Counted from the first letter of the stretch, positions 1 through 8,538 are shown. The stretch is DNA of 46,884 nucleotides from Bacillota bacterium (GCA_021793645.1 JAJYSJ010000019.1:1-46884); one strand, 5' to 3'. The notes: generated by a model from the letters alone, not told the origin. Program-made: numbers and translations.

Positions 1-2
1 GG

Positions 3-86
3 CCAGGCGTCTTCCTGGTGCCGAAACGGATCAAGTATCGCCGTCCGGTTCCCCTCAAGGGAACCTCAAGGCGTAGTTGCGGCTGA
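3..86 (+). pseudogene. tnpB: TnpB (IS200/IS605 OrfB) C-terminal tail, cut by window edge
   Basis: The reading frame entering from the left edge codes for 27 residues beginning PGVFLVPKRI and ending in a TGA at 84-86. It is identical in protein sequence to the tail of the zinc-ribbon TnpB protein encoded on the minus strand at the right end of the window, so it is the last part of a TnpB RNA-guided nuclease gene. Only the tail is visible, and whether the gene upstream is intact cannot be judged. The nucleotide match to the right-end copy runs on past the stop into the element's right end. Confidence 0.85.
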
Positions 87-212
87 ACCCCGCCAAAGTT
101 GCCGCTGGGACAACCGGGACCAGTCAGGAGAACTACTCCCAGGGTCTTTGCACCCGTGACACATTCCCCGGGCTTCCCTTCGGAATCTCCGCCCTTCAGG
201 GCGGGGAGGTTC
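87..212 (+). mobile_element. IS200/IS605-type right end with terminal hairpin (possible omega-RNA region)
   Basis: The 126 bases after the tnpB stop match, with a few differences, the minus-strand sequence at 46430-46558. They end in a GC-rich palindrome (CCGCCCTTCAGGGCGG at 190-205) followed by AGGTTCAAGA. After that point the two copies diverge completely, so the element boundary lies at about 210-213. A subterminal hairpin and absence of terminal inverted repeats are typical of IS200/IS605 elements. In this family the 3' part of tnpB plus the right end is transcribed as the guide (omega) RNA, with the adjacent flank as guide. That role here is inference. Confidence 0.75.
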
Positions 213-654
213 AAGAGCCGCCGGGCCCCGTTTGCAGCGGTCTTGGAAGCACGTAGATGGTGCCGCTGATCCGCCGCACCTCGGCGACGCCGGACACCTG
301 CGCCAGGTGGCCGCACAATGCTTCTGGGTCTTCCGCCTGACCGTCGAGGCGGTAGAAGCCCTGCCTTGCCAGGCCATGGCGGACAAGGAGGCCCGGCACC
401 TTGCAAAGTTCGTCTGCGAGGGCCTCGAGCGGCCCAAGGGGCAGGGGCCCCAAGACCACGATGACCGGCTCTCCCAGCTCGGTCCGGGATGTCGCGACGA
501 GGTGACGCAGGAACCGCTCGGCGACAGCGCAGTCTGTCTCGGCCAACAGCGCGACAAGCCTGTGCAGGATGTCCCGCTGGGCTGGCACGTCGAGATCCCA
601 GCCCAGGGCTGCCGACCGTTGCGCCGCTTGCAAGGGATAGGCGGGATCAAGCAT
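211..654 (-). CDS. Unrecognised protein, probably truncated by the IS insertion
   Basis: This is a 147-residue reading frame starting at ATG 654, preceded by a good ribosome site (GAGGAG, seven bases upstream). I do not recognise the family. The N-terminal part is predicted helical (AQRDILHRLVALLAETDCA). A hydrophobic strand (EPVIVVLGPLPLG) follows. The C-terminal part (VAEVRRISGTIYVLP) resembles the last strands of a small alpha/beta domain such as ACT, but this is weak. The stop codon (TCA at 211-213 on the plus strand) lies in the terminal TTCAAGA of the IS end, so the original protein was probably longer. It is divergent from the ATPase gene at 1008. Confidence 0.55.
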   Translation of the reverse strand: MLDPAYPLQAAQRSAALGWDLDVPAQRDILHRLVALLAETDCAVAERFLRHLVATSRTELGEPVIVVLGPLPLGPLEALADELCKVPGLLVRHGLARQGFYRLDGQAEDPEALCGHLAQVSGVAEVRRISGTIYVLPRPLQTGPGGS

Positions 655-1007
655 CGGCGATCTCCTCTCCGTCGTCTGCCGCATGCTGCGCGGATGCGCC
701 TCTGGTCTAGCCGCACTGCACGAGCCAGGCGGCTGGCCAGCTGCGATCGCACCGTGGTCGCCCCCAGGATGAAGGGAGCGGGCGCGCGGAAGGGAGGAGG
801 CTGCGCGCCCTGATCAGAGTAGAGCGGCATGGGCATGTTTACAGTCCCGCCTGGGGTATCGGCCGTTCGACGAGGCCGTGCGAAGATGCGGACGCTGTCC
901 TTTCCCCGCGATACTTGTCGGCGTCCACTCGACAGGTATCCCGATGCAGCGCCGCCCAGGATTGCGATGATCAGGACAAGCATCGTTGAGGCGGGAGGCG
1001 AACAGCC
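655..1007. promoter_or_regulatory. Divergent intergenic region, 353 bp
   Basis: This gap separates the divergent genes at 654 (minus) and 1008 (plus), so it should hold both promoters. I could not pick out a convincing -35/-10 pair by eye. Short reading frames on both strands lack ribosome sites or recognisable content. Confidence 0.3.
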
Positions 1008-2963
1008 GTGGCCCTTGAGCAAGCCTTCGTGGCCATCGAGTCGCAGCTCTACGCCGGCCGTGTCGCGCAGCGGCGAGCGCTGCTCGACATGCTGAGGCTC
1101 TCGGCCCAAAGCCCCATAGCGGTCTACATCTACGGACCGCGCGATGTGGGCAAGTCCGCTCTGCTTCGCGCCTTTTTGCGCGACGCCAAGCGACCGTCCG
1201 TCCTACTGCGCGGTGCGGAGGCCGCCGAGGGTGCACAAGCGATCCTCCAGCTGCTCGCGGTGCGGCTCACCGCCGTCGGCGTCCCGACCGACCAAACCTT
1301 GGCTTCGGTGCGGACAGGGCTGCAAAAGGCAGCACGCCGCAGCGGCCTCGTCGTGGCCGTCGACGGCTACGACGACCTGGGTGCCGCGGAACGCTGGCTG
1401 CGCGAGGAGATCCTCTACCACATTGGAGCTGGAGCGATGCTCGTGCTGTGCGGCAGGAGTGCCCCCGCGCAGCTATGGCCAGGTGAACGCGTCTGGCGTG
1501 CATTCGTCCGCCTGCTGCCGCTGGCGGAACTGCCCGAGCAGGAGGCGGATGAACTCCTGCTCCGCCAGGGAGTCGCGCAGGAAAGTCTGCGCAGAGCCGC
1601 CTACGGCACCGTCGGGGGCTGGCCGCGCAGCCTCCTGGCAGCAGCCGATGCCCTGCAGGCGTCCCATGCCTGCAGTCCCATGGAGGTGGCGGGCCGGGTA
1701 CTCGAGCAGATCCTGCATCCGGGCTCCCGGCGTCGCCAGTGGCGGGCGGGCGGCAGTCCCGGCGATGAACTCATCGCGGCTGCCGCGGTGCTGCCGACTG
1801 TGCGAAGGGACGTCCTGCGTGTCGCCGTGGGCGGCAGTGTGCTCGACCAGGGCTGGGAGCTGCTGATGCGCATCGCCCACCCTGGTACGGACGGCTACGC
1901 CATTCCGGAGCGCCTGGGCGCCGCGCTGGAGCGCCATGTCCTGCGTGTCCGCCCCTGGCAGGCCCAGCACTGGCGCGATGCGGCGCTGCATGCCGCGATC
2001 GGACGGCTGCGCGCGCGCCGCGGCATGCCACTGCAGCTGCAGGATTGGCGGGAGATCGCCGTCCTCTGGCGCAACGCTCCCTGGCATGCGGCGCTGCACC
2101 CTGGCGCAGAGAAGAGCGGGCACTGGCGAGTCGAGCGGGCAGACCTGCAGCAGGAGGAGATCGCGGGGCTCCCCGGCGCGTCCCCCGATGCAGCCAAGCT
2201 CTGCATGACGCTCCTGGAGCAGGCCCCTGAATCGATCATCACGCTGCGCGACGACTCGGGACAGCTGCTGGCATGGCTCCTCCTGGTGCCCGCTGCGGCG
2301 CGCGGCGGGCTGCTCGCGGACCACCCACGCTGGAGTTCTCTGCCGTCTGGATCCGGCTTCGGGCACCATGCGCTGCATATGGTGCTGGCCGCAGCGGGGG
2401 AATCCCGGGCAGCTCCGGGCGGTGTCGCCGTCCTGGTGCGTGAAACCGTGCCGGATTGGCTTTCTGCGCGGCGCGTCTTCGCCGAAACAGGCTCCTTGCA
2501 AGGTGCGAACGGTGAGGATCTGCTGCAGGCGCTCGGCTTTCGCCCGATCCCGCCGCTCTTCGCGTGGAGCGAGTTCGAGGTTCCGGGTCAGGCGCACCAA
2601 CTGGTGGAGCGCCTGCCGGCGGGAGCGCGGGTTTCTTCGCCGCCAGAGCGCGAGCGTGCTCTGGCGGTGAAAGAGGCGCTCGGGCGGCTGTTCGACGGCG
2701 ATCTCTCCGGAACGGCGATCGCCCGCTTCCTGCAAGCGCGTGACGGCGAAGGCGCTGATGCGGCCGCCTATGTGCGCGACGCCCTGCTGTCTGCCGACCT
2801 CGGCAAACCGGCCAGCACGGGCCGCGAGATCCTGCGGCTCTACTACGTCGAGCGTCTCGGCTCGCACGAAACCGTCGCTGATCGACTGGAACTGCCGCGC
2901 GCCACCTACTTCCGCCTGCACAAACAGGCGATCGCGCGCCTTTCGTCCGCACTCTGCAACTGA
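1008..2963 (+). CDS. P-loop (STAND/AAA-like) ATPase with C-terminal sigma-region-4-like HTH
   Basis: The 651-residue protein starts at GTG 1008, with GGGAGG about nine bases upstream. Residues 43-50 form a Walker A motif (GPRDVGKS), and GLVVAVDGYDDL near residue 119 is a Walker B-like strand. The arrangement resembles the ATPase module of STAND regulators (NACHT/NB-ARC relatives). The middle is helical and unassigned. The last 60 residues (SHETVADRLELPRATYFRLH, then KQAIARL) look like a DNA-binding HTH of the sigma-70 region 4 type, with the text 'ATYFRLHKQA' as the recognition helix. It is therefore probably a signal-responsive transcription regulator, although the ligand is unknown. A decayed paralogue lies at 32625-33267. 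The exported-protein gene follows 20 bp downstream and is probably co-transcribed. Confidence 0.8.
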   Translation: MALEQAFVAIESQLYAGRVAQRRALLDMLRLSAQSPIAVYIYGPRDVGKSALLRAFLRDAKRPSVLLRGAEAAEGAQAILQLLAVRLTAVGVPTDQTLASVRTGLQKAARRSGLVVAVDGYDDLGAAERWLREEILYHIGAGAMLVLCGRSAPAQLWPGERVWRAFVRLLPLAELPEQEADELLLRQGVAQESLRRAAYGTVGGWPRSLLAAADALQASHACSPMEVAGRVLEQILHPGSRRRQWRAGGSPGDELIAAAAVLPTVRRDVLRVAVGGSVLDQGWELLMRIAHPGTDGYAIPERLGAALERHVLRVRPWQAQHWRDAALHAAIGRLRARRGMPLQLQDWREIAVLWRNAPWHAALHPGAEKSGHWRVERADLQQEEIAGLPGASPDAAKLCMTLLEQAPESIITLRDDSGQLLAWLLLVPAAARGGLLADHPRWSSLPSGSGFGHHALHMVLAAAGESRAAPGGVAVLVRETVPDWLSARRVFAETGSLQGANGEDLLQALGFRPIPPLFAWSEFEVPGQAHQLVERLPAGARVSSPPERERALAVKEALGRLFDGDLSGTAIARFLQARDGEGADAAAYVRDALLSADLGKPASTGREILRLYYVERLGSHETVADRLELPRATYFRLHKQAIARLSSALCN

Positions 2964-2983
2964 TCTTTGAAGGAGACGCACAC

Positions 2984-3508
2984 ATGACCCGTATGAAGCG
3001 GCGTGCACACCGCCGCGCCCTCTGGCGCGGCGGCCTCATGGCGTTCCTGCTCGTTCTGCCGTTCGGCGTACCGGCGGCAGCCGGCAGCTCGCAGAGCCTT
3101 TCTCTCAGCGTGAGCGCGGGTGCGCGCATTGGCAGCGAACGGGTATACACCGCGAACGTCGGCAGATTGTCGGCGGACATACAGGACGTCGTTCTCTACG
3201 AGGGCTCGGGGGCGGATGCGGTGCCTCTCGCAAACCAGACCTGCGTTCGTGCGCCCGGTGCGTCGTGGGAGTGCCTTTTCACACTCACGTCCAAGGAGCG
3301 CTCTGGAACGGCGTCCGTCTTCGCCCTCGCATTCCGGCCAAGCGTCCTGCAGACTCCCATGGCGGCGGATGCGGCAAGTGGGAGCGTTCGGGTTGAAGGC
3401 AGTGCTGCGGCGCCGGCGGCGCCGCTCGCACAAATCTTGCCGATTGCCTTCCTCGGCGTGCTACTCGCCGGATTTCGCATCGTTCAGCAACACAAGGTCC
3501 GCTTTTAA
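2984..3508 (+). CDS. Exported, membrane-anchored protein of unknown function
   Basis: The 174-residue protein starts at ATG 2984 behind a strong ribosome site (GAAGGAGA). The N-terminus is Arg-rich, then hydrophobic (LMAFLLVLPFGVPAAAG), a signal peptide with probable cleavage after AAAG. The mature part is Ser/Ala-rich with two cysteines (residues around 81 and 90) that could pair outside the cell. Near the C-terminus a second hydrophobic stretch (ILPIAFLGVLLAGF) is followed by basic residues, as expected for a membrane anchor. I do not recognise the family. It sits between the ATPase regulator and HtrA, so a surface-sensing or quality-control role is possible but unproven. Confidence 0.75.
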   Translation: MTRMKRRAHRRALWRGGLMAFLLVLPFGVPAAAGSSQSLSLSVSAGARIGSERVYTANVGRLSADIQDVVLYEGSGADAVPLANQTCVRAPGASWECLFTLTSKERSGTASVFALAFRPSVLQTPMAADAASGSVRVEGSAAAPAAPLAQILPIAFLGVLLAGFRIVQQHKVRF

Positions 3509-3581
3509 GCCATTCCTTAGCTTGCGGTGTTACGGTGCAAGTGTCGCAAGAGCTTTCTGAGGGCAAAAGGAGGTATCGCCC

Positions 3582-4685
3582 TTGCACCGCAAGATTATCG
3601 TGCCGCTCGTGGTCGTAGCCGTCATGAGTTCGCTCGCGACCGTCGCGGCGACATCGATCATCGGCAACGGTACGCCGGCGCCTGTCGTCTCGGCGCAAAG
3701 CGTGCAGCCGCAGCCCATTACGACTGCAACCGTTCCGGACATGGTCGCGCGCGTGAACTCCGCCGTTGTGCAGATCAACGCGACGCAGACCCAGCAGGTT
3801 TCTTCGGGCTTCTCCGGATTCCCGGGCTTCAGCGCGCCGACGACTCAGAATGTCGGCGTGCTCGGATCCGGGTTTCTGGTCACATCGACGGGCGAGATCG
3901 TCACGAACGATCATGTCGTGAACGGAGCGCACAACATCGAGGTGACAGTTCTCGGCTACAACAACCCGTTCCCGGCCAAGGTGATCGGATCGGACTACAA
4001 CCTCGACCTCGCGGTGCTGCAGATCCAGGCGCCGAAGCCGCTGCCGTACCTGACATTCGCGGACTCGGCGGGTACGGTGATTGGTGAGCCGGTCGTCGCG
4101 ATCGGCATGCCGTACGGCCTCAGCCACACCGTGACGACCGGTGTCGTCTCGGCGCTCGGCCGTCCGCTGACGATCGGGAACCGCACGTACCGAAACCTGC
4201 TCCAGACGGACGCGGCCATCAACCCTGGGAACTCGGGCGGACCTTTGCTCAACTACCAAGGACAGGTCCTTGGCGTCAACACCGCCGTTTCTACCCAGGG
4301 TCAAGGGATCGGCTTTGCCATCCCGACGAGCACGGTGACGCAGGCGCTGCCGGCCCTGGCGAAGGGGCAGACGCCGCCGGAGCCATGGATGGGTCTCAGC
4401 ATCACCGACATCCAGGGGGCCCAGCAGGTTCCGCAGGGCTACACCTCGCAAGATGGCGTTCTCGTGGAGCAGGTCGTTTCCGGCGGCCCCGCGGCGAAGG
4501 CAGGCATTCAGCCCGGCGACGTGATCCTCTCCTTCAACGGGCAGCCGACGCAGACGGCGGACCAGCTGATCGAAGATGAGGTCACAACGCAAGTTGGCCA
4601 GAAGGTAACGCTTACGGTGTGGCGCAACGGCACCACCATCACGGTGAACATCGTGCTCGGCAAGATGCCCGCGACTGGCGGCTAA
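3582..4685 (+). CDS. htrA: HtrA/DegP-family trypsin-like serine protease with PDZ domain
   Basis: The start is TTG 3582, chosen because a near-perfect AAGGAGGT sits seven bases upstream and the signal anchor begins there. Residues 7-27 form an N-terminal membrane segment. The trypsin fold carries the full catalytic triad: His111 (TNDHVVNG), Asp142 (NLDLAVL) and Ser218 (NPGNSGGPL). A PDZ domain covers roughly residues 270-360 (GVLVEQVVSGGPAAKAGIQP, then GDVILSFNG). At 367 residues the length is normal for the HhoA/HtrA type with one PDZ. It should act outside the membrane as a protease/chaperone on misfolded exported proteins, perhaps including the neighbour at 2984. The serine, glycine and PDZ motifs are intact, so it is probably active. 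Confidence 0.95.
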   Translation: MHRKIIVPLVVVAVMSSLATVAATSIIGNGTPAPVVSAQSVQPQPITTATVPDMVARVNSAVVQINATQTQQVSSGFSGFPGFSAPTTQNVGVLGSGFLVTSTGEIVTNDHVVNGAHNIEVTVLGYNNPFPAKVIGSDYNLDLAVLQIQAPKPLPYLTFADSAGTVIGEPVVAIGMPYGLSHTVTTGVVSALGRPLTIGNRTYRNLLQTDAAINPGNSGGPLLNYQGQVLGVNTAVSTQGQGIGFAIPTSTVTQALPALAKGQTPPEPWMGLSITDIQGAQQVPQGYTSQDGVLVEQVVSGGPAAKAGIQPGDVILSFNGQPTQTADQLIEDEVTTQVGQKVTLTVWRNGTTITVNIVLGKMPATGG

Positions 4686-4691
4686 CCGCAG

Positions 4692-4735
4692 CACACCAAG
4701 GGAGGACGGCCGTGCGGCCGTCCTCCCTTGGTGTG
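4692..4735 (+). terminator. 44-base perfect palindrome after htrA
   Basis: A 21-bp perfect stem (4692-4712 with 4715-4735, two bases between) begins seven bases after the htrA stop. There is no run of T after it. It probably ends or stabilises the htrA message. Confidence 0.7.
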
Positions 4736-4883
4736 AGCTATCCGCTAGCGGGCGGGAGGCACACGGCATCTCCTTGGCTGCTGCGAACAGCAAAGCGGGA
4801 GATGGCGAAGGGCCTGAGCGCAGATGCGTCCGCGCGCCCACGACACCTGCCGCCTGAGCAGGACGCGGCACGCGCCTCAGAGA

Positions 4884-5660
4884 ATGGACCGGATGCTCCA
4901 GTTAGGGGGAGATGCATTGCGCGACGTCTTCGCGTCATGGAGCAGGGTGCTGCGTAGGAGGCCAACCGTGATCGTTCAGATGGCGGTGCCGTACGCCGTG
5001 CTGCTGCTCACCGCATTCTTGGCAGGCATCGGGACGGTTTTTTCCGGCGTGGCTGCCGTGCTGGTCGAGACGGTCCTGATCGCAGTGGTGCTGGCGCTCC
5101 TGGCGTTCGCCCTCGGCGCTGCATTCGGAGCGATCGGCGAGGCGGTGCGCGGAGATGCACCCAGCCCATACTTCGAGCGCGCGCGCAGTTTCTTTTGGCG
5201 AACACTGGGGACCTTCCTCTTGGCGCTCCTTGCAGCCGTTCCCGCCCTGATCGTCGGAGCATTCGGCTTTCTTCTAGCCATGGCGACGGTCGTCGGTGCA
5301 TTGATGACCCCCAGCGCGACCGCGGGACCGCTCTATTTATCGCTTGGCATCATCGTCGTCTTCTTCGCCCTGGCGATTGCCACCGTACCGTTCGTCTACA
5401 GCCTCGAGGCGGGCGTGTTCGTGGCGGGGCGCACCGTGCCCGAGTCCTTCCGCGCCGCCTTCTCTGAGGCATACCGCGGTGGCCGCCTGTGGCGCTGGGT
5501 CCTCATTGCGTTGATCGTTTCGGCGCTTGGTCTTCTCGGCGATCTGCTGCGCGCCATCCCGGGTGTAGTCGGCGTCGCGCTCGGACTCATCGTCTCGGTT
5601 GCAACACTTTGGGCAGGCACCACGCTGGCGTTCGTCAACTGGCAAGCGAACCGGAGCTAG
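4884..5660 (+). CDS. Polytopic membrane protein, paralogue of the one at 41625
   Basis: This protein of about 258 residues has roughly six hydrophobic segments (for example VPYAVLLLTAFLAGIGTVF and ALIVSALGLLGDLL). I place the start at ATG 4884 because the upstream extension is Arg-rich and not hydrophobic. ATG 4893 is the alternative. The stretch AFGAIGEAVRGDAPSPYF, between segments, matches AYGAIGEATWGNAPTPYF in the protein encoded at 41625, so the two are paralogues. The family resembles DUF4013-like or similar uncharacterised integral membrane proteins. No catalytic motif is visible. The last 30 codons reappear fused to an ATPase pseudogene at 33150-33267. Confidence 0.75.
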   Translation: MDRMLQLGGDALRDVFASWSRVLRRRPTVIVQMAVPYAVLLLTAFLAGIGTVFSGVAAVLVETVLIAVVLALLAFALGAAFGAIGEAVRGDAPSPYFERARSFFWRTLGTFLLALLAAVPALIVGAFGFLLAMATVVGALMTPSATAGPLYLSLGIIVVFFALAIATVPFVYSLEAGVFVAGRTVPESFRAAFSEAYRGGRLWRWVLIALIVSALGLLGDLLRAIPGVVGVALGLIVSVATLWAGTTLAFVNWQANRS

Positions 5661-5742
5661 CCGCGGCCTGTTCAAATGCGTGCAACACGTCCGCCGCAGA
5701 GCGGTGTTCGATGGCTGAGGCCAGCATCGGGAGGCGGGAGTG

Positions 5743-5868
5743 ATGATCAAGCGGCGTCGCAGCGAGCGGGCGCCGATGGCCTTTTGGCTGCGCCTGCGCG
5801 CGTTGACGGGCATAGTGCTCGCGTCAACACTGCTTGCAGCGTGCGGCACCGCAGCGATGAAGCCGTAG
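5743..5868 (+). pseudogene. Lipoprotein signal-peptide stub (41 codons)
   Basis: A short frame starts at ATG 5743 with GGGAGGCGGGAG just upstream. It codes for a basic N-terminus, a hydrophobic core (LTGIVLASTLLAAC) and a clear lipobox (LAAC, Cys34), then stops after seven more residues. About 18 bases later begins a fragment homologous to the 3' end of the GH18 gene at 34999, in the opposite direction. The most likely reading is a lipoprotein gene that lost its body when the GH18 fragment arrived. A genuine tiny lipoprotein cannot be excluded. Confidence 0.5.
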
Positions 5869-5885
5869 CCACGGCCGCCCTGTGC

Positions 5886-6040
5886 TTCGTTCCAGTTGCG
5901 CGGCCGCTCTTCGTGCCGATCGGACGATGGGTGATGGGCTTTGCACCCTTCTTCTTGTGGGTGAAGGCCGCACTGGACGCAGTGGAGTTGGTGGCGCCCG
6001 CCTGCAGGGAGGCGGCGTCTACGGTCACCTTCAGCAGTTC
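5886..6040 (-). pseudogene. 3' fragment of a GH18-like lipoprotein gene
   Basis: On the minus strand this region codes for DAASLQAGATNSTASSAAF, THKKKGAKPITHRPIGTKSG and a short tail. It is almost the same as the C-terminus of the GH18-like protein at 34999-36747 (DAASLQAGATNSTAPSAAY, THKKKGAKPITHRPIGTKSG). The match stops about 15 residues further upstream, so only the tail is present. This is the third copy of this segment in the window and the most diverged. Confidence 0.75.
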
Positions 6041-6185
6041 GAGAGACGTCGCCATCGCCGCACGGCGCAACGCCGCGATCCTTGCGCGCATCATCAGTGC
6101 GGAAGGGCCAAGGGTCTCGGGGCATGCGAAGGTCGGCAGGGCCTGACGCCCGACCGACCGCTCTGGCTGCTCTGCGCGGTATGGC

Positions 6186-6908
6186 TCAGTGTCCCCCGAC
6201 TCCGAAATAGGCTTGACGCACGGCGTCGTTCGCCTCGAGTTCGACGACGCTGCCAGCGAAGGAGATGCGCCCGCCGTCCAAGACATAGGCGCGGTCCGCG
6301 ATTTCGAGGAACTTCACGTTCTGTTCCGCGATCAGCATCGTGATACCGTCCTCGTGCAGGCCCCGCAAGGTTGCGACCACCTCGCTGACGTAGCGCGGCG
6401 AGAGCCCGGCCGAGGGTTCATCCATCAAGAGGAGGCGCGGCGGCACGACGATGGCCTTGGCCACTCCGAGCATCTTGCGCTGTCCGCCTGAGAGGCTCGC
6501 CGCCGGCGCCCCGTGCAGGCGTCCAAGGTCCGGGAAGGTCTCATAGAGATTGCCGATGCGTTGCCTGAGATCGTGGTGGTGCAGGCCTAAGCCGCCCACC
6601 TGCAGGTTCTCGTCCACGCTGAGGTTCGGGAAGACGCCGAGTTCGGTCATGTAGTGGATGCCCCGCTGCACGCGCAGGTCGGTGCGCAGGTGCTCCATGT
6701 GCTGGCCAGCCAGCAGGATCTCGCCCTGGAGCACGGGCCGCAGGCCCAGAAGGGCCTTGAGCAGGGTGGTCTTGCCCGCGCCGTTCGAGCCGAGCAGAAC
6801 GGCGGACTCGCCTTCGCGGAGCTCGAGGTCGACGCCCCAGAGAACCTGCAGCCTGCCGTAGCTCGCCTCGATGCCGTGCGCCACGAAGAAGGGCTCCATA
6901 GGCATCAT
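6186..6908 (-). CDS. livF: Branched-chain amino-acid ABC transporter ATPase, LivF-like
   Basis: The 240-residue protein has a Walker A motif (GSNGAGKTT), the ABC signature LSGGQRK, Walker B LLLMDEPSAGLS and the switch His region (IAEQNVKF). Length and text match LivF, the second ATPase of the high-affinity branched-chain amino-acid importer. The ATG (6906-6908) directly abuts the stop of the upstream livK-livG fusion. The gene itself looks intact, but no intact LivH, LivM, LivG or LivK is present in the window. It is therefore probably an orphan unless it serves permeases elsewhere. Confidence 0.9.
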   Translation of the reverse strand: MMPMEPFFVAHGIEASYGRLQVLWGVDLELREGESAVLLGSNGAGKTTLLKALLGLRPVLQGEILLAGQHMEHLRTDLRVQRGIHYMTELGVFPNLSVDENLQVGGLGLHHHDLRQRIGNLYETFPDLGRLHGAPAASLSGGQRKMLGVAKAIVVPPRLLLMDEPSAGLSPRYVSEVVATLRGLHEDGITMLIAEQNVKFLEIADRAYVLDGGRISFAGSVVELEANDAVRQAYFGVGGH

Positions 6909-7766
6909 CTAGCCTCCCAGGAAGACCTCGACCACCTTGGGGTCCTTGGCCGCGGTCTCGAGTTTGCCGACGAAGATCTCAGCGCCGGCGTTCATCACGA
7001 CGACTTCCTCGGTAACCTTGCCGAGGAAGCCCATCAAGTGCTCGACGATGAGCATCGTGATGCCTTCCTGGCGTAGGGCGTTCAGCTTTGCGGCCACGAG
7101 GTCGAGATCGGCCGGGCCCAAGCCAGCGCCCAATTCGTCGATCAGCAGGAGATGGGGGTCGGTCGCGAGCGCCCGCCCGAGGTCAAGGAGCTTCTGCTGG
7201 GCGGTGTTGAGGGAGTCCGCCGGGCGACCGGCGAGCATTTGCAGGCCGACAAATGCGAGGATGTCGTCCGTCTTGCGTTGGCTTCGCCGGCTGTACATGC
7301 GGGCCACGTCGATGTTCTGACGCACGGTGAGCGAGCCGAAGGGCTTCGGCACCTGGAAGGTGCGGTTGACGCCGTGGTGGCTGAGGTGGTGCGGCGGCTT
7401 GCCCGTGACGTCCACGCCCTGCAGCTCCACCTTGCCGGCGTTCGGCCGGTAGATGCCGGAGATGATGTTGATCAAGGTTGTCTTGCCCGACCCGTTCGGT
7501 CCGACAAGACCGAGCGCCCCGCCCTTGGCCAGTTTGAGGTTCACGCCCTTGAGGGCCTGAGCATTCACTTGGCTTGCCCAGAATTTGAGGCCGGCAAGTT
7601 CCGGCTGCGAGGACGTGGCATATGCCCCCGAGCCAGCGTAGAGCGTCCCGATCGTGATCGCCTTCGGCACAACCGGCGCGGACGAGCTGGGTGTGGAGCC
7701 GCAGCCCGCGGCTAGGAGGCCCGCCGCCGCAGCCAGTACGAACGCGTAGCGCCTGAGATGCATCAT
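6909..7766 (-). pseudogene. Chimeric gene: livK 5' part fused in frame to livG ATPase
   Basis: The start is ATG 7766 (two Met codons in tandem). Residues 1-22 are a lipoprotein signal with lipobox LAAGC, followed by the first 45 residues of a LivK-type binding protein (KAITIGTLYAGSGAYA). Near residue 70 the text switches to the ATPase LivG (LKGVNLKLAKGGALGLVGPN, then GSGKTT at about 92-97, and LLLIDELGAGL as Walker B). The first LivG residues, the rest of LivK, and LivH and LivM are missing. The ABC signature is LNTAQQK. An in-frame deletion of about 3 kb would explain this. A lipoprotein signal on a cytoplasmic ATPase makes function unlikely, although the frame is open throughout. Confidence 0.85.
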
Positions 7767-7859
7767 CACCAATCCTGTCGCCTCCTCAGCAAATTGCTCA
7801 CCGGCGATGAGCGCGTAGAGCATGGGGGCCATCCTTTCGGCATCCGCCGGGTATCGAAT

Positions 7860-7892
7860 CGGTTGGCCCGGCTCGGGGCGCCGGGCCAACCG
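7860..7892 (-). terminator. 13-bp hairpin between livK remnant and livK-livG fusion
   Basis: A perfect 13-bp stem (7860-7872 with 7880-7892, loop of seven) lies after the stop of the livK C-terminal remnant on the minus strand. It is placed as a terminator for that gene. There is no T-run. Confidence 0.6.
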
Positions 7893-7920
7893 GAACGCAG
7901 GGTCCGCGGGCGGCCGTTTG

Positions 7921-8250
7921 TTACTGGCCGGGCGGCGTCACAGCCGAACCGGTCGCGACAGAGGACGGGTAGACGATGACGGTCTTGAGGCCGCTGCCAC
8001 TCGGCTGGAGCTGGGCAACCGGCAGCTGCTCGCCGAGTTGGGCGCCTTCGCTGTTGATCTTGAACTGGCCATCGAGCGTGAACATCGAGATCTTGCCTGC
8101 GGCCGCACGCAGGTCGAGCTGCGAGAGCGACTTGGCGGTCTCAAGCGTCTTCTGAATGGCAAGACCCGTGTTGTAGCCGGCGACGTCGAGAAAGTTCGGT
8201 GCTGAGCCGGTGCTGGACTGGAAGGCCTGGCTGAATGCGGAAAGCGTCAT
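7921..8250 (-). pseudogene. C-terminal remnant of a LivK-type substrate-binding protein
   Basis: About 109 residues match the C-terminus of periplasmic branched-chain amino-acid binding proteins: the helix NTGLAIQKTLETAKSLSQ, the typical DLRAAAGKISMFTLDGQFKI and the strand VIVYP before the end. The usual protein is about 400 residues, so three quarters are absent. Upstream of 8250 the frame soon meets a stop and no binding-protein sequence is seen. Together with the fusion at 6909-7766 this shows that two livK copies once stood in tandem or that a segment was rearranged. Confidence 0.8.
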
Positions 8251-8538
8251 TGAACGTGGTGGGGGCCTACATCAAGGGCGTGCCAGGCGCAAGGTAGATA
8301 ACCTGGGGCAGGCGTTGCGCTTGCAGGCGTAGGCAACCTCGACGCAGAGGCGCGGGGCAGACCCAAAGGATCGAACCCGCAGCAGGCAAAAAGTACGGGC
8401 CATGACCTGGGCCGAAGGAACTACCTTAGTCGGCTCGGCTCCGCACGGCGACGAATGCAGCACGAGCCCAGGCGAGAGACGCCGGACGCGCCCGTCCCGC
8501 AGGCAGTCCCGCCGAACCACGCCGTGCGGTGAGTCGGA

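Noticed and set aside
66-1109. Long minus-strand frame (347 codons) with a short hydrophobic stretch
   Set aside because: It overlaps the unknown gene at 211-654 and the start of the ATPase, has no ribosome site at any Met, and its composition is that of a frame shadow in GC-rich DNA.
3285-4871. 528-codon antisense frame over htrA
   Set aside because: The plus strand has an intact HtrA with all catalytic residues. The antisense text shows no domain.
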